A stretch of 64,000 bases of DNA from Streptomyces sp. G44 (GCF_016905445.1 NZ_JAFEXF010000002.1:62001-126000); one strand, 5' to 3'; counted from the first letter of the stretch, positions 16,367 to 25,034 are shown. Notes: generated by a model from the letters alone, not told the origin. Made by a program: numbers and translations.

Positions 16367-16745
16367 GCGCCCGAAGGTACCCGAAGCGCTCTGACCTGGG
16401 CTTTTCGCTAATTTTCCCCCGCAGGGAAGGTGGGTCAAATTAGAAGCGTCAAACATCAACAGCCGTGCTGGTCAGGCATGTTGATGTCCGACGTGCACCC
16501 CGTCGCTCCGCGGCGAAGACTGTAACTCGACTGTTATCGAGGTCGGCTTGAGGGCCTGCTGACTTCAGGGTCGGCCACGGCTTCCTAATGCGAAGTTGAC
16601 GTCCGCACTCAACCGGCTGCGGTAGACGCGGTCCCCCGCGCAGCCACCGAGCCGTCGCTACTACGGACGGCGCTGCGCACCGAGCGGTGATACGCGTGCG
16701 GTCCTGGAGGTCATAGTGCAGGACCTCAGCGTCTAGGTTTACCGG
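16367..16745. other. Intergenic region upstream of the GNAT-like gene
   Basis: No gene supported. The stretch just before 16746 (GTCTAGGTTTACCGG) has a plausible -10 element (TAGGTT) very close to the GTG, so the next gene may be transcribed as a nearly leaderless mRNA. Confidence 0.35.
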
Positions 16746-17477
16746 GTGAGCACGCGGCCCCAGCTTCCAGGCGACCCTTCCAACCTGCACCTACGCATCT
16801 CCTACGACGACGAACTCTGGGACACCCCGCAGGCCGACACGCTGGAGCGATGGAGTGTGACCGTTCTGCACCGTCGGCGTGTGCACGACGGCGACCGGGG
16901 GGCGGAGACCACGAGCGGCTGCGCCACCGCGGATTGCACCTCGTGCACAGCCGAGGACGCCGTCGTGGGGTCGATGACGTTTTACCGGGTACATCTCGAC
17001 CGCGGCCGGAACGCCTACTGGGCCATGGAGGAGGAGTCCGAGGAGCTGTACGAGACCGCCCAGGTGCTCCTCGATTCCGAGACAGGCTCGTTCACCAGCG
17101 AGGTCGGCGAGCGTCTGGAGTACGTCGGTTCCGCGCTGCTCATCATGGACCGGGTGACGCTGGATCCTGCGTGGCGTGGGCACGGCCTGGCGGCCGTACT
17201 CGCCTGCGAAGTGATCCACCGGCTCATGATCGGCTGCCGGGCCATTGCCTGCTCGCCCGGAGTCACCGACCTCAGCAGCCAGCGGCTGACGGATCAGTCC
17301 GAGTGGGATCGCGTAAATGCCAAGATCGCCCAGGGATGGGAAAGCCTCGGGTTCCGCCTCTACCGAGACAACGTCTATCTCCTCTCGCCTGCGTCGCAAG
17401 AACTGGAAGAGCAGCGCGCAGTACTTCGAGGGCGGCTTGCGGAACTCGGTGCGTCGTGGCGGACCGGGACCTCCTGA
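16746..17477 (+). CDS. GNAT-like acetyltransferase
   Basis: 243 residues, GTG start without an obvious ribosome binding site (possible leaderless transcript). The region LLIMDRVTLDPAWRGHGLAAVLACEVIHRL (about residues 128-157) contains the GNAT beta4-alpha3 element with R-G-H-G-L-A as the CoA pyrophosphate loop; SLGFRLYRDNVYLL near residue 205 matches the terminal strand. A Cys pair region (CATADCTSC, about 58-66) in the N-terminal half is unusual for the family and could bind a metal. It stands alone between a terminator and a gene-poor stretch. Substrate unknown. Confidence 0.65.
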   Translation: MSTRPQLPGDPSNLHLRISYDDELWDTPQADTLERWSVTVLHRRRVHDGDRGAETTSGCATADCTSCTAEDAVVGSMTFYRVHLDRGRNAYWAMEEESEELYETAQVLLDSETGSFTSEVGERLEYVGSALLIMDRVTLDPAWRGHGLAAVLACEVIHRLMIGCRAIACSPGVTDLSSQRLTDQSEWDRVNAKIAQGWESLGFRLYRDNVYLLSPASQELEEQRAVLRGRLAELGASWRTGTS

Positions 17478-17942
17478 GGGGCGTCCCGCTGCGATCGTCG
17501 TGTGCCGGTTTTCGGCATGCTGTTCTGTGTGCAGCCCGGCGGAGTGGTGACCACTCAGGGTCGGTAGCACGATCGTTCTGTGCCGCCTGGGCAGTGCGTG
17601 TGCGCTGATGTTGCCAGCGCTGCACTGCATTGGTGGTTGCGGTCTCGCATCCGCCGGGCCTATAGGAACGATATGGGTTGGCTGAAGGCGGGCGGCGTAC
17701 CGAAGGGAGAGTTCATCCATTCGGGATGGGTTACTACTCGGCACGGGGATGACCCTGTCAAGCGCTTTGTCGTGCAGTGACCGCGGCGCGATCTGGTGGC
17801 GACGTTGGGTCCCCATGCGGCGTAGGAGGAGTAGTTCGCCGGGAGCAGACAGGAAAGATCGCGAAAGGACTGGTGGAAGCCGTCAGGGGCATGTCAACGT
17901 AGACGACCTTCCCCGAAACCCCAGGTCAGAGAGGTGATGCCC
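17478..17942. other. Gene-poor stretch
   Basis: Only short frames are present. One (17673-17780, 35 codons, starting MGWLKAGG) has protein-like composition but no ribosome binding site or recognisable relatives, so it is not called. The segment presumably carries the promoter of the operon starting at 17943. Confidence 0.35.
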
Positions 17943-18296
17943 GTGACCGTGGACGCGTCCACACCCGGATTCTCCACCACCACCGAGGCGCTGCGGCTGC
18001 GTTCGTGGCAGCTGGGGCCAGGCCAGCCGACGATGGTCACCGACCTGTTCAAGGCGGAGTTCTTCCACCTCGTCGTGGACGACCGGGCCGATGTCCACGT
18101 CAGCAGCAAGGATGGCCGCTTCTACCTCGGATGGTTCCCGCTCGGGCGCCCCGGCACCGACGGCGACGGCTGGACGCTGGCGGTCACCGGCACCGCCAAG
18201 GTCCCCGGCTACCGGATCCGCTTCGACACCGAGACGCCGGCGGAGATCGTCGCGGCCACGGTCCAGCGCGTGCTGGCCACCTCCCGGCCGCTGTGA
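17943..18296 (+). CDS. DUF317-type half protein
   Basis: 117 residues. GTG at 17943 is preferred because GAGAGG lies 8 bases upstream; ATG at 17937 and GTG at 17934 sit almost on top of that site. ADVHVSSKDGRFYLGWFPLGRPG, WTLAVTGTAKVPGYRIRFDTETPAEIVAATVQRVL correspond to one of the two units found in DUF317 proteins, lacking the LAG signature. It may be a natural single-domain form or a truncated one. It leads a short operon with the two genes that follow. Confidence 0.6.
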   Translation: MTVDASTPGFSTTTEALRLRSWQLGPGQPTMVTDLFKAEFFHLVVDDRADVHVSSKDGRFYLGWFPLGRPGTDGDGWTLAVTGTAKVPGYRIRFDTETPAEIVAATVQRVLATSRPL

Positions 18297-18393
18297 GCCC
18301 ACTGCCACCGCGCGGCTCAGAGCTGCCGCTCACGTACGGCACGTACCCTGCCCTCGGCCCCTGGTGGGGCGCCCGTTACTGCAAGGAGAAGCC

Positions 18394-18876
18394 TTGACCC
18401 CGGAGCTGACCGTCGGCGACCTGCTGGAGACCCTGTCCGCCAGTGACCGCGACGTGGTGGTCCGTCTGTGGATCAACCCCTTTGCCCGTACAGCCCGCCG
18501 CCTGGGCGGCGTAGTCCCCACCCGCGACGACGCCGACCGGCCGGTGGTGTTCATCGCCGAAGCCAAGGACGCCGAACCGCTCGGCACACTGCCCGAGCCG
18601 ACCGTCGGCGACCTGCTCGACCAGCTGTCGGCCTGCGACCGCACCGCCGTCGTGCAGCTCGCCATCAACCCCGACTTCCCGATGGCCCACCGTGCGGGCG
18701 CCGTTGCCGCTGCCCGCGATGAGCAGGGCCGGCCCGTGCTGTTCCTCACCGAGCCGGAGGAGGCCGAGCAGTTCGGCCCGCTCCGGCCCGACGTCGCGGT
18801 TGCGCTGACCTGGCACGAACCGACCGAGGCCCCGCTGCGCCGACGACGCGGCACCCGCCCCAGCGGCGGGCAGTGA
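18394..18876 (+). CDS. Internally duplicated small protein
   Basis: 160 residues from TTG at 18394, with AAGGAG 6 bases upstream; the upstream open frame to 18091 overlaps the previous gene and is rejected. Residues 6-64 and 70-129 are a tandem repeat: TVGDLLETLSASDRDVVVRL and TVGDLLDQLSACDRTAVVQL, each continuing through INP, RPVVFIAE / RPVLFLTE and ending in EAE/D plus PLG/FG. The repeat is at least 40% identical, which implies an intragenic duplication. A basic tail follows. No known family; possibly a two-lobed binding protein associated with the DUF317 proteins on either side. Confidence 0.65.
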   Translation: MTPELTVGDLLETLSASDRDVVVRLWINPFARTARRLGGVVPTRDDADRPVVFIAEAKDAEPLGTLPEPTVGDLLDQLSACDRTAVVQLAINPDFPMAHRAGAVAAARDEQGRPVLFLTEPEEAEQFGPLRPDVAVALTWHEPTEAPLRRRRGTRPSGGQ

Positions 18877-18957
18877 ACCACCCCCGAGCCCACGGAGGCG
18901 CCCCTGCACCCGCACCGTCCCTCTGACTCCTCCTACCCCGCCGCCTCGCCGGACCCG

Positions 18958-19644
18958 GTGCGCTGGGTCACCCCGCGCCATCTGGCCGGCGACGACGACG
19001 CCCTCGCCGAGCGGATCGGCGACACCCTGACCGCTCTGGGCTGGCGCATGTGGCCGACCGCCCGAGACACCCTGCTGTATGTGAGCCCGGACGAGCTGCG
19101 CGGCGCCGAATGGATCCTGGCCAGCAGCCCGTTCACGCTCGGCGGCCTGCGGGTGGCCCTGCAGATCTCCGCCCGCCCGGACACCGCCAGCGCCCTGGTG
19201 CAGTGGAACGCCTACTTCACCACCGGCGTGCCGCACGAGGCACTGAACGACTTCCTCGTCGCGCTCGACGCCAGCGCGGTACCCGACAGCGGCTTCGCGG
19301 AGCCCGAGGCGGTGGTCACGGCGCTGAGCGCACAGGGCTGGATCCGTGATGTGGACCGCCCCCGCACCGCGGCCACGGACCCCGGCTTCGCCTCGCATGT
19401 CTCACTCGAGATGCTGCCGGACCTGATCGCGGACGCTGACCTGCGGGAGGACCTTATGGGCTGGCAAGCGTGGGCCGAGCCCACGTTCGGCGCCCCCTAT
19501 CTGTGGTGCGCGAACTTCAGCCCGAGCGTCCCCCACGAGCTGGTCGCCGTCTTCGCTTCCTCGCTCGCCTCCCCGGTCCCGGTGGCACGCCACCGGCTGC
19601 CGCAGAGCGCGGAGAAGCGCCTCACCATCGTCCACCGCGGCTGA
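18958..19644 (+). CDS. DUF317-type protein 3
   Basis: 228 residues from GTG at 18958. The DUF317 signature WVTPRHLAGDDD begins at residue 3, which is unusually close to the N-terminus. CTG at 18904, in frame and 5 bases after GGAGG, would add 18 residues and give the spacing seen in the other DUF317 proteins; the true start may be there. Two units are clear: ALQISARPDTASALVQWNAYFTTGVPHEALNDFLVALDA and LMGWQAWAEPTFGAPYLWCANFSPSVPHELVAVFASSLASPVPVAR. Function unknown. It is downstream of and probably co-transcribed with the duplicated protein gene. Confidence 0.7.
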   Translation: MRWVTPRHLAGDDDALAERIGDTLTALGWRMWPTARDTLLYVSPDELRGAEWILASSPFTLGGLRVALQISARPDTASALVQWNAYFTTGVPHEALNDFLVALDASAVPDSGFAEPEAVVTALSAQGWIRDVDRPRTAATDPGFASHVSLEMLPDLIADADLREDLMGWQAWAEPTFGAPYLWCANFSPSVPHELVAVFASSLASPVPVARHRLPQSAEKRLTIVHRG

Positions 19645-19713
19645 CTGGGGGCCGGCACGCGAACGGCGCCCCGCCGTTCGCGTGCCGCGTTCCCGCCTCA
19701 GCCTTCGGAAGAG

Positions 19714-19935
19714 GTGTCCTTCACGAACCCGCTTTCTGTTTCCGGCGTGAAGTGCTGCGAGCGCTGTGGCTCGGTCGGCTTCCTCGCCCGCAACCGCGGC
19801 CTCGTCCCTGCGCCCGCCTGGTGCGTCAGCTGTCACGAACGGGCCGACACCACCCAGGCCCGCGCTGGTCACCCCTGTGAGGACGACTGTGCCCTCGCCA
19901 CCGACCACGGCGGTCTGTGCGCCGTACGCGTCTGA
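19714..19935 (+). CDS. Small zinc-ribbon protein
   Basis: 73 residues. Cysteines are arranged C-C-x2-C (KCCERCGS) and C-x2-C (WCVSCHE), a four-Cys zinc ribbon, followed by HPCEDDC. No catalytic domain. GTG at 19714 is used, but the Shine-Dalgarno GGAAG is very close; GTG at 19747 directly before KCCERC is possible. It sits ahead of a larger multi-zinc-finger protein and may work with it, for instance as an adaptor binding RNA, DNA or protein. Confidence 0.55.
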   Translation: MSFTNPLSVSGVKCCERCGSVGFLARNRGLVPAPAWCVSCHERADTTQARAGHPCEDDCALATDHGGLCAVRV

Positions 19936-19972
19936 CCGCCTGCTCCCCGCTGCCTAACCTCACGGAGGTCTC

Positions 19973-20872
19973 TTGTCCCTGCCGCTGATCCGGCTCGCCA
20001 TCGGCCGTACGAACGGCACCGCCCACTACGGCGTCCTGCTCGATGGCGCCCAGCCGCTGACCATGTGCGCCACGCACTCGCCCGACCTTCAGCCGATCGG
20101 CGAGAACACGGCCCACACCCTGTGCCAGAGCTGCACGCGCGCCTGGCTCAGCCTCACCACGTCGTCCTCCAGTGGCGAGCCGGACGCCAGGCCCGCTGCT
20201 GGGACCGGCGTGAGCGCCATGGCGCACCGGCCGATCCCCGGTCACCTGCTGGGCTACTGCGGCAAGGCGCTCGACAACCGCCGCTCCGCCGCGCGACGCA
20301 CATGCGCTAACTGCACGCGACTCAGCGACGCCCTCGCGGCCTTTACGAAGCGGGCTGTGGAGCTGGACTTGCCCGTGGCTGACCCATGCCACGTCGATGA
20401 TGCCGTGCTGTGGGGGACGAAGGGCCGCGCCAACCTCGTCACCGGCCACTACCGGGACGCGGTCTCCGGCAAGGCGCATTGCGGTCGGCCGCTCGACCAA
20501 CCCCTGCCTGGCGCCCAGCCGTGCGCGCCGTGCCGACGGTACTGGGAAGAGACCGAGGTCTTGCGGCAGATCCAGACGCTGCCTCGCATGCGCGAGCAGA
20601 GCACGGACTGGACAGACCGGGTGCGAGAGATCTTCGACGACACCGTGGCCGTGCTGGAACCCGGCGACGCCTACACCGTCTCCGGATGCGCCCAGCGCCA
20701 TCATGTGGCCGAGACCCTCGGGCGCTTGCACACCGGTCACGCCGAGCTGCTCGTCTACCTCGATGGCGAGGACCGGCTGAGCGAGGTGCGGGTCCGGCGG
20801 GAGCGCCTCATCACGGTGGAGCGCCCTGGTCCCGGGAAACGGGAAGGGGAGAGGAGGGTGTTCGCGGTGTGA
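19973..20872 (+). CDS. Protein with three zinc-knuckle-like modules
   Basis: 299 residues, TTG with GGAGG 6 bases upstream. A 'C-(G)-x-x-L ... C-x2-C' module occurs three times: about residues 32-55 (ends LCQSC), 94-116 (YCGKALD ... TCANC) and 168-190 (HCGRPLD ... PCAPC). Each could hold a zinc ion, giving three mini-domains, followed by a helical segment (RYWEETEVLRQIQTL) and a beta-rich C-terminus (VRVRRERLITVERPG). Not a known enzyme. The modules suggest a nucleic-acid or protein-binding scaffold. It is followed at once by a terminator. Confidence 0.6.
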   Translation: MSLPLIRLAIGRTNGTAHYGVLLDGAQPLTMCATHSPDLQPIGENTAHTLCQSCTRAWLSLTTSSSSGEPDARPAAGTGVSAMAHRPIPGHLLGYCGKALDNRRSAARRTCANCTRLSDALAAFTKRAVELDLPVADPCHVDDAVLWGTKGRANLVTGHYRDAVSGKAHCGRPLDQPLPGAQPCAPCRRYWEETEVLRQIQTLPRMREQSTDWTDRVREIFDDTVAVLEPGDAYTVSGCAQRHHVAETLGRLHTGHAELLVYLDGEDRLSEVRVRRERLITVERPGPGKREGERRVFAV

Positions 20873-20898
20873 GCAGGGAGCGTTGACCAAACCGCTGT

Positions 20899-20926
20899 GC
20901 CCGGCAGGCCCTTTGGCCTGCCGGGC
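20899..20926 (+). terminator. Hairpin terminator
   Basis: A 12-bp stem GCCCGGCAGGCC / GGCCTGCCGGGC with loop CTTT, 26 bases after the zinc-knuckle gene. It ends the + strand region; genes from 21.0 to 30.2 kb are on the minus strand. Confidence 0.8.
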
Positions 20927-21037
20927 CTTCGTCGTATGCGCTGACTCTCCCGCGTGTGTCAGGTCGCCGCGTCGGTGGCATCTCCACGGCTGAGGGGGCG
21001 CAGGTCCGCTTCTACTCCGAGACGAAGATGGTGCGGG

Positions 21038-21628
21038 TCAGGACAATGGGGCAGGTGGCTCGGTTGTTCCGCCTGCGATCCAGGAATTGCGGCTTCTCCC
21101 CATCCAGTGCCACGGCTCTCGAAGGTGGAGCTGTGCCACGGTGACGTAGTGGGACAGGTGACGGTCGAGATCCGCCGCGCCCACCGAAGGGTCGCTCAGG
21201 GAGTTGTCGATCGCGTCCATCAAGAACTGTGCATGCGCCGTGACATTGTCGGTGCCCTCCAACCGCAGTACCTGATAAGCCCGCTCGGCCTCAGCCAGAA
21301 GCGTTTCGTCGAAGGAACCCTGATCTCGCTTGCGGTCTTCGACGAGCGCCTGGGCGGCTTGCAGGAAGGCCACGTATGCCTCGCGCTTAGCGTCGATCTG
21401 CTGATTCCTGGCCTGCGCTTCCAGTGTCTGCTGCACCGTCTTGAGAACGGCCTCGGCCTGCTTCTCTCCAGCGTGCCGTGCCGCAGCAGCCTGTTCCTCG
21501 CCGGCCAGCTGTGCCGCGGATGCTTGGCGAAGTCCGGCACTGCGCGTGAGCCAGCCGGTTACGACACTGCCTGCAATCGCTGATCCTGCCGCGATCAGCG
21601 CTACCCCCCACTCACTCCTGATCGGCAT
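21038..21628 (-). CDS. Membrane-anchored coiled-coil protein
   Basis: 196 residues from ATG at 21628; upstream codons to 21922 overlap a terminator and have no coding character. One N-terminal membrane segment (GVALIAAGSAIAGSVVTGWL, residues 7-26) is followed by a long Ala/Gln/Glu-rich helix (LRQASAAQLAGEEQAAAARHAGEKQAEAVLKTVQQTLEAQ, about 30-75), probably a coiled coil, then a helical globular part. Such proteins occur in Streptomyces without known function. It is the last gene of the minus-strand block. Confidence 0.6.
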   Translation of the reverse strand: MPIRSEWGVALIAAGSAIAGSVVTGWLTRSAGLRQASAAQLAGEEQAAAARHAGEKQAEAVLKTVQQTLEAQARNQQIDAKREAYVAFLQAAQALVEDRKRDQGSFDETLLAEAERAYQVLRLEGTDNVTAHAQFLMDAIDNSLSDPSVGAADLDRHLSHYVTVAQLHLREPWHWMGRSRNSWIAGGTTEPPAPLS

Positions 21629-21702
21629 CTTCTCGCATGCGGTCGGTGGTCGTAGGCGCGGGGGAGGACACAGTCGCTCAGCAACGCCTGGCGAAATGAC
21701 GG

Positions 21703-21729
21703 TGCCCCTGCCAGAAGATGGCAGGGGCA
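21703..21729 (-). terminator. Hairpin terminator
   Basis: Perfect 10-bp stem TGCCCCTGCC / GGCAGGGGCA with a 7-base loop, located 37 bases past the stop of the small membrane protein gene and ahead of the coiled-coil gene, separating the two transcripts on the minus strand. Confidence 0.7.
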
Positions 21730-21765
21730 TCGTTGAGTGCTGTCTCACGTGGCGTGGTTGGCGCA

Positions 21766-21966
21766 CTAACCGACCTCGTGATTGCGGAATATGGTCCGTA
21801 TGCCGAATGCGATGAGGCTCACGCACACCCCGCAGATGACGCCCACCAGCCACCACCGCGGGTTGCCGGTGAACACCCAGGCGAACAAGCCGAACAGCAC
21901 AGCAGTCCCACCACCCAGCCAAAGAATGGGTGGTGCATCGGAGACGGAATTGTGCGAAGTGGACAT
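21766..21966 (-). CDS. Small two-helix membrane protein
   Basis: 66 residues from ATG at 21966. Two hydrophobic segments: ILWLGGGTAVLFGLFAWVF (about residues 13-31) and WWLVGVICGVCVSLIAFGI (about 37-55), joined by the short loop TGNPR, with a basic C-terminus. No functional motif. It precedes a terminator and follows the lipoprotein gene on the same strand. Confidence 0.6.
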   Translation of the reverse strand: MSTSHNSVSDAPPILWLGGGTAVLFGLFAWVFTGNPRWWLVGVICGVCVSLIAFGIRTIFRNHEVG

Positions 21967-22006
21967 CAGTGAGCGCCTTCCATGCATTGCACGCCGGGTA
22001 GGGACC

Positions 22007-22702
22007 TCACCCCTGGGCACGTGCCTTGTTCAGCGCCTTGGCGAGGTGGGCGTCAACGAGGGCCGGCGAGCCGGAGACGATCACCACGATGTTCCCGGCG
22101 CGGACTGCTGTCTGCTTGACGACGGTACGCTGCCCGCCAGCCGCGTACGTCAGCAGCTGGCTCCATCGCTCGTCCCCGAGGTCGGGTGCGGTGGCTGTCT
22201 CAGTGGTCATGTCGATGGCGGTGCTGCCCGCGACGACCTGGTACTTGGGGCATGAGGCCATCGCGTCGAAGGTGCGGTTCACGCCGTCGGACAGCTTCTG
22301 CGCGGTGTCGCTGTACAGCTCCTCGCTCAGCTCGGAGTTGCTGTTCCTGCTGTAGGTGAAGGCAGTCTTTGCCTTGCGCGGGAAGTCGAGGCTCGCGCCG
22401 GTCGACGCGTCCTGGCCGAGCTTGTCGAGGGTGGGGCATCCGATCACCGTGACGTCGTCCGTGTTCGGAGTCCGCTGGGCCTTGCGCGCATATCCCTCGC
22501 CCAGGTCCTTCTCGGTCAGTAGCCGTGTGCTCAGCACGGCCGAGGGCAGCGGCTTCGTTGCCGCCGTGCTCCCTGCGCCACGAGACGCGGAGGATGCCGA
22601 CGACGAGGTACGGGAGGAGCTGGAGCCCTTGTCGGAGCATCCCGCGACAGCGAGTCCGGCGAGTGTGGTCAGGATGAAAACGGCGGTGGTGTGGCGACGC
22701 AA
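22007..22702 (-). CDS. Predicted lipoprotein
   Basis: 231 residues from TTG at 22702 (AGGGG 6 bases upstream). MRRHTTAVFILTTLAG is a lipoprotein signal, with lipobox LAVAGC and Cys22 as the lipidation site. A Ser-rich linker follows, then a mixed alpha/beta domain with two cysteines (IGCPTLDKL and MASCPKYQV) that could pair. The pattern matches the sensor-like or PknH-like extracellular domains of actinobacterial lipoproteins, but no exact family is claimed. Surface lipoproteins are common beside conjugation genes, where they may limit redundant transfer; this is inference only. Confidence 0.65.
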   Translation of the reverse strand: MRRHTTAVFILTTLAGLAVAGCSDKGSSSSRTSSSASSASRGAGSTAATKPLPSAVLSTRLLTEKDLGEGYARKAQRTPNTDDVTVIGCPTLDKLGQDASTGASLDFPRKAKTAFTYSRNSNSELSEELYSDTAQKLSDGVNRTFDAMASCPKYQVVAGSTAIDMTTETATAPDLGDERWSQLLTYAAGGQRTVVKQTAVRAGNIVVIVSGSPALVDAHLAKALNKARAQG

Positions 22703-22785
22703 ACGGAACCCCTGGAGCGTGCGGAGCGGACGGTCTGACGGGGCCGACGCGCAAGGCACTGCCGGCGGGTAGGGGCTACGGGTGG

Positions 22786-23235
22786 TCAATGGCCCAGGTG
22801 GCGCAGGCCGTCGTCCAGCGTGGGGTGGAAGTGGTCCACCGGACCGGAGTTGCGGTTGTACCAGGCAGGGTCCAGGCGCGGCTCGGCGGTGTTGTGGCCG
22901 GCGCGGCAGCGCAGCCAGATGGTGTCGTCGCGCATGCTGAAGACGATCCAGTCCCGGTACGCGCCGCATTGCGGGCACTCGCGTACCTCGCCGTCGATGA
23001 CGAGCGGCTGCTCCCAGCGCATCATCAGTCCCTCGACCTCGTGGCGGGAGGGCACGCGAAGGTCCGGCGGCGGGAAGTCGGGCACCTCCCCGATGCCCCC
23101 GCCGTGGGCGGGCGGCGCCGGCTCGGCGGCCGGGCTGGCGAAGTCGGGCGCCTGCCAGGTCGCGTGCATCTGCAGCATCGCCTGGCCGGCGCGCTGGGCG
23201 TCACGGAACTCGCGGTCCGCGCGTCGTCGAAACAT
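22786..23235 (-). CDS. Small protein with C-terminal zinc ribbon
   Basis: 149 residues from ATG at 23235 (GGGGGA 4 bases upstream). An N-terminal helix (FRRRADREFRDAQRAGQAML) and Pro-rich linker lead to a zinc-ribbon-like domain: ECPQCGAYRDWIVFSMRDDTIWLRCRAGH, with C-x2-C and C-x3-H ligands. The 'W..C..GH' ending is seen in DNA- or ribosome-binding ribbons of actinobacteria. It lies directly downstream of the relaxase gene, about 80 bases away, so it probably belongs to the transfer operon. Confidence 0.6.
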   Translation of the reverse strand: MFRRRADREFRDAQRAGQAMLQMHATWQAPDFASPAAEPAPPAHGGGIGEVPDFPPPDLRVPSRHEVEGLMMRWEQPLVIDGEVRECPQCGAYRDWIVFSMRDDTIWLRCRAGHNTAEPRLDPAWYNRNSGPVDHFHPTLDDGLRHLGH

Positions 23236-23315
23236 TCGTCCCCCTTTTCGTCGTTCATCGGCCACACGGAGAGTGCCCCAGGCCCCTGACCTGCTGCAAC
23301 TTGCAGATTCAGGAA

Positions 23316-25034
23316 TCATCTCGGCTTCCTGGGCCGGGTGCTGCGCCCGGTGGAGGGCCGCTTCGGCCGCCCGGCGCTCTGCGGCGCGGCGGTGTCGGCC
23401 TCGGGCATGGCGGAGGCGTCGGCGGGCAGGTCGGCCAGGCGGCGCAGCCGCCAGACCAGGACGTCGCTGACCGACTCGGCGGTGTCCAGTTCGCGGCGTG
23501 CCACGGCCTCGGCGAGCAGGGCGGCGGGCTCATGCCCGGCGGCTTCGACGTCGGCGAGGGTGGCGGCGAGCGCGTGCCAGCCGGGCTCGGTGAGGATCTG
23601 CTCGGCCAGCTCCGGCATCGCCTGGCGCAGGTGGTCCGCCTGGCGGCGCTGGAGTGGCTGGGAGAGGCGGCGGCCACGGTGGCGCAGGACGGCCATCGGG
23701 TGCTGGGCGGCGGACTGGTAGGCGGCGCGTAGGTGTTCGGCGGCCTGGCGGGCGGCAGCGGCCTGCTGGGCGTGGTTCTTCTTGCCGTGCCAGTGGGCCG
23801 CGGCGATGACCATGAAGGCGACCATGTCGATCACCATGGCGGTGGTGGCGCCGTCCTCGCCGCGGCCCAAGGCCGGCCCGCCGTAGATGAGGTCGCGGGC
23901 GGCCTGGCGCAGGGCGCGGTCGTGCCCGCGCTCGACCTGTACGTGGGAACGCGAGGCACGCTCGAAAGCGCGTGCCGCCTCACGGAGTTGCTTGCGGGTA
24001 TGGGCGGCGGACGTCTTGGCGAGGGCGTCGAGGACCTCACCGGCCGCCGCGATGAGGGCCGCAGCCTGACGGTCATTGCCGTGGTCGATGATCACGAGCG
24101 CCTGCCAGGCAGCGGCTGCCGCACGGCGCCGTGCCCGTGCCGGACCGCTCGGCGCGCTGGCGCGGTCGTCCGGCCCGGCGGCGTCCTGCTGGGTGGCCGA
24201 CCAGCGTTCGCGGATACGGGGCAGGGAGAGGTCGGGGGCGAGCGTGGAGCCTGCGAAGTAGACCGGCTTGTTGTCCTCGTTGCGGTCGTCGGTCAGGGCG
24301 ACCTTGTAGCCGAGCAGGTCACCGGAGGGTGCTTCGCGCTTGCGGACGAGCAGGCCGGCGGCGGCCAGCCGGTCGAAGAACTCCTCCTCGCTGGTGGCGC
24401 CGGCCACCGCCCGGCGGACGGTCTCACGCAGTTCCTCCCGGGCGGTCCGCTCCCGGCCCTGGCGCTCCGCTTTGTGGCGCTCCGCGCTGGTGGGCCGCTT
24501 GGCGGCAGTGCCGTCGCCCGCGTTGACCAAGGTCAGGCCCAACTCCTTTTCGATGAGACGGCATTCGGCCTGGGCCCGCATACCGGAGCGGAAGTCGTCG
24601 GGGCGGCTTCCGTCCTCGCACACGAGGGTTGCGACGATGTGGATGTGGTCGTCCGCGTGCCGTACGGCTGCCCAGCGGCAACCGGGTTCCCCGTCGCCGG
24701 GATCGATGCCGGTGGCGGCGACAACTTGGCGGGCGATGTCCGCCCATTCGTCGTCGCTTAGCCTGCGGTCGCCGGGTGCCGCACGCACCGACGTGTGCCA
24801 CACGGGCAGGGCGGGGCGGGAGTGTGGGGGGAGAGCCTCGACGGGCTGGTCGATGAGACCGGCAAGGTCCTTGATGGCGCGGTGGAAGTCGGCGCTGCGG
24901 CCGGGGTCGGGGGCCATGCCGTCGAAGGACGCGACGAGGTGCGGGTCGACGTGCTCCTCGGCACGGCCGGGACCGTACAAGTAGTAGAGGAGACCGGCGG
25001 TGTCGTCGCCTGGGTCGTTGATGCTGGGAATCAT
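23316..25034 (-). CDS. Relaxase / mobilisation nuclease (MobA/VirD2 type)
   Basis: 572 residues. The N-terminal 180 residues form a relaxase domain. RHADDHIHIVATL (residues 125-137) holds the three-histidine metal site (H126, H130, H132) typical of MobA/VirD2-like enzymes; the nucleophilic tyrosine is likely among YYLYGP near residues 17-22. It would nick the element's oriT, stay bound to the 5' end and pilot the strand. The middle (about 190-300) is basic and links to a long helical C-terminal half. MobC starts 7 bases upstream, and oriT is expected close to these genes. ATG at 25034 has a weak ribosome site, consistent with coupling to mobC. Confidence 0.87.
   Translation of the reverse strand: MIPSINDPGDDTAGLLYYLYGPGRAEEHVDPHLVASFDGMAPDPGRSADFHRAIKDLAGLIDQPVEALPPHSRPALPVWHTSVRAAPGDRRLSDDEWADIARQVVAATGIDPGDGEPGCRWAAVRHADDHIHIVATLVCEDGSRPDDFRSGMRAQAECRLIEKELGLTLVNAGDGTAAKRPTSAERHKAERQGRERTAREELRETVRRAVAGATSEEEFFDRLAAAGLLVRKREAPSGDLLGYKVALTDDRNEDNKPVYFAGSTLAPDLSLPRIRERWSATQQDAAGPDDRASAPSGPARARRRAAAAAWQALVIIDHGNDRQAAALIAAAGEVLDALAKTSAAHTRKQLREAARAFERASRSHVQVERGHDRALRQAARDLIYGGPALGRGEDGATTAMVIDMVAFMVIAAAHWHGKKNHAQQAAAARQAAEHLRAAYQSAAQHPMAVLRHRGRRLSQPLQRRQADHLRQAMPELAEQILTEPGWHALAATLADVEAAGHEPAALLAEAVARRELDTAESVSDVLVWRLRRLADLPADASAMPEADTAAPQSAGRPKRPSTGRSTRPRKPR

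Noticed and set aside
16140-16745. Possible tRNA or attachment site next to the terminator
   Set aside because: No cloverleaf or TTCRANY-type arm could be found, and no adjacent integrase gene.
23733-24761. Plus-strand frame of 342 codons opposite the relaxase
   Set aside because: Antisense shadow; the minus strand has the relaxase histidine motif and the correct operon context.
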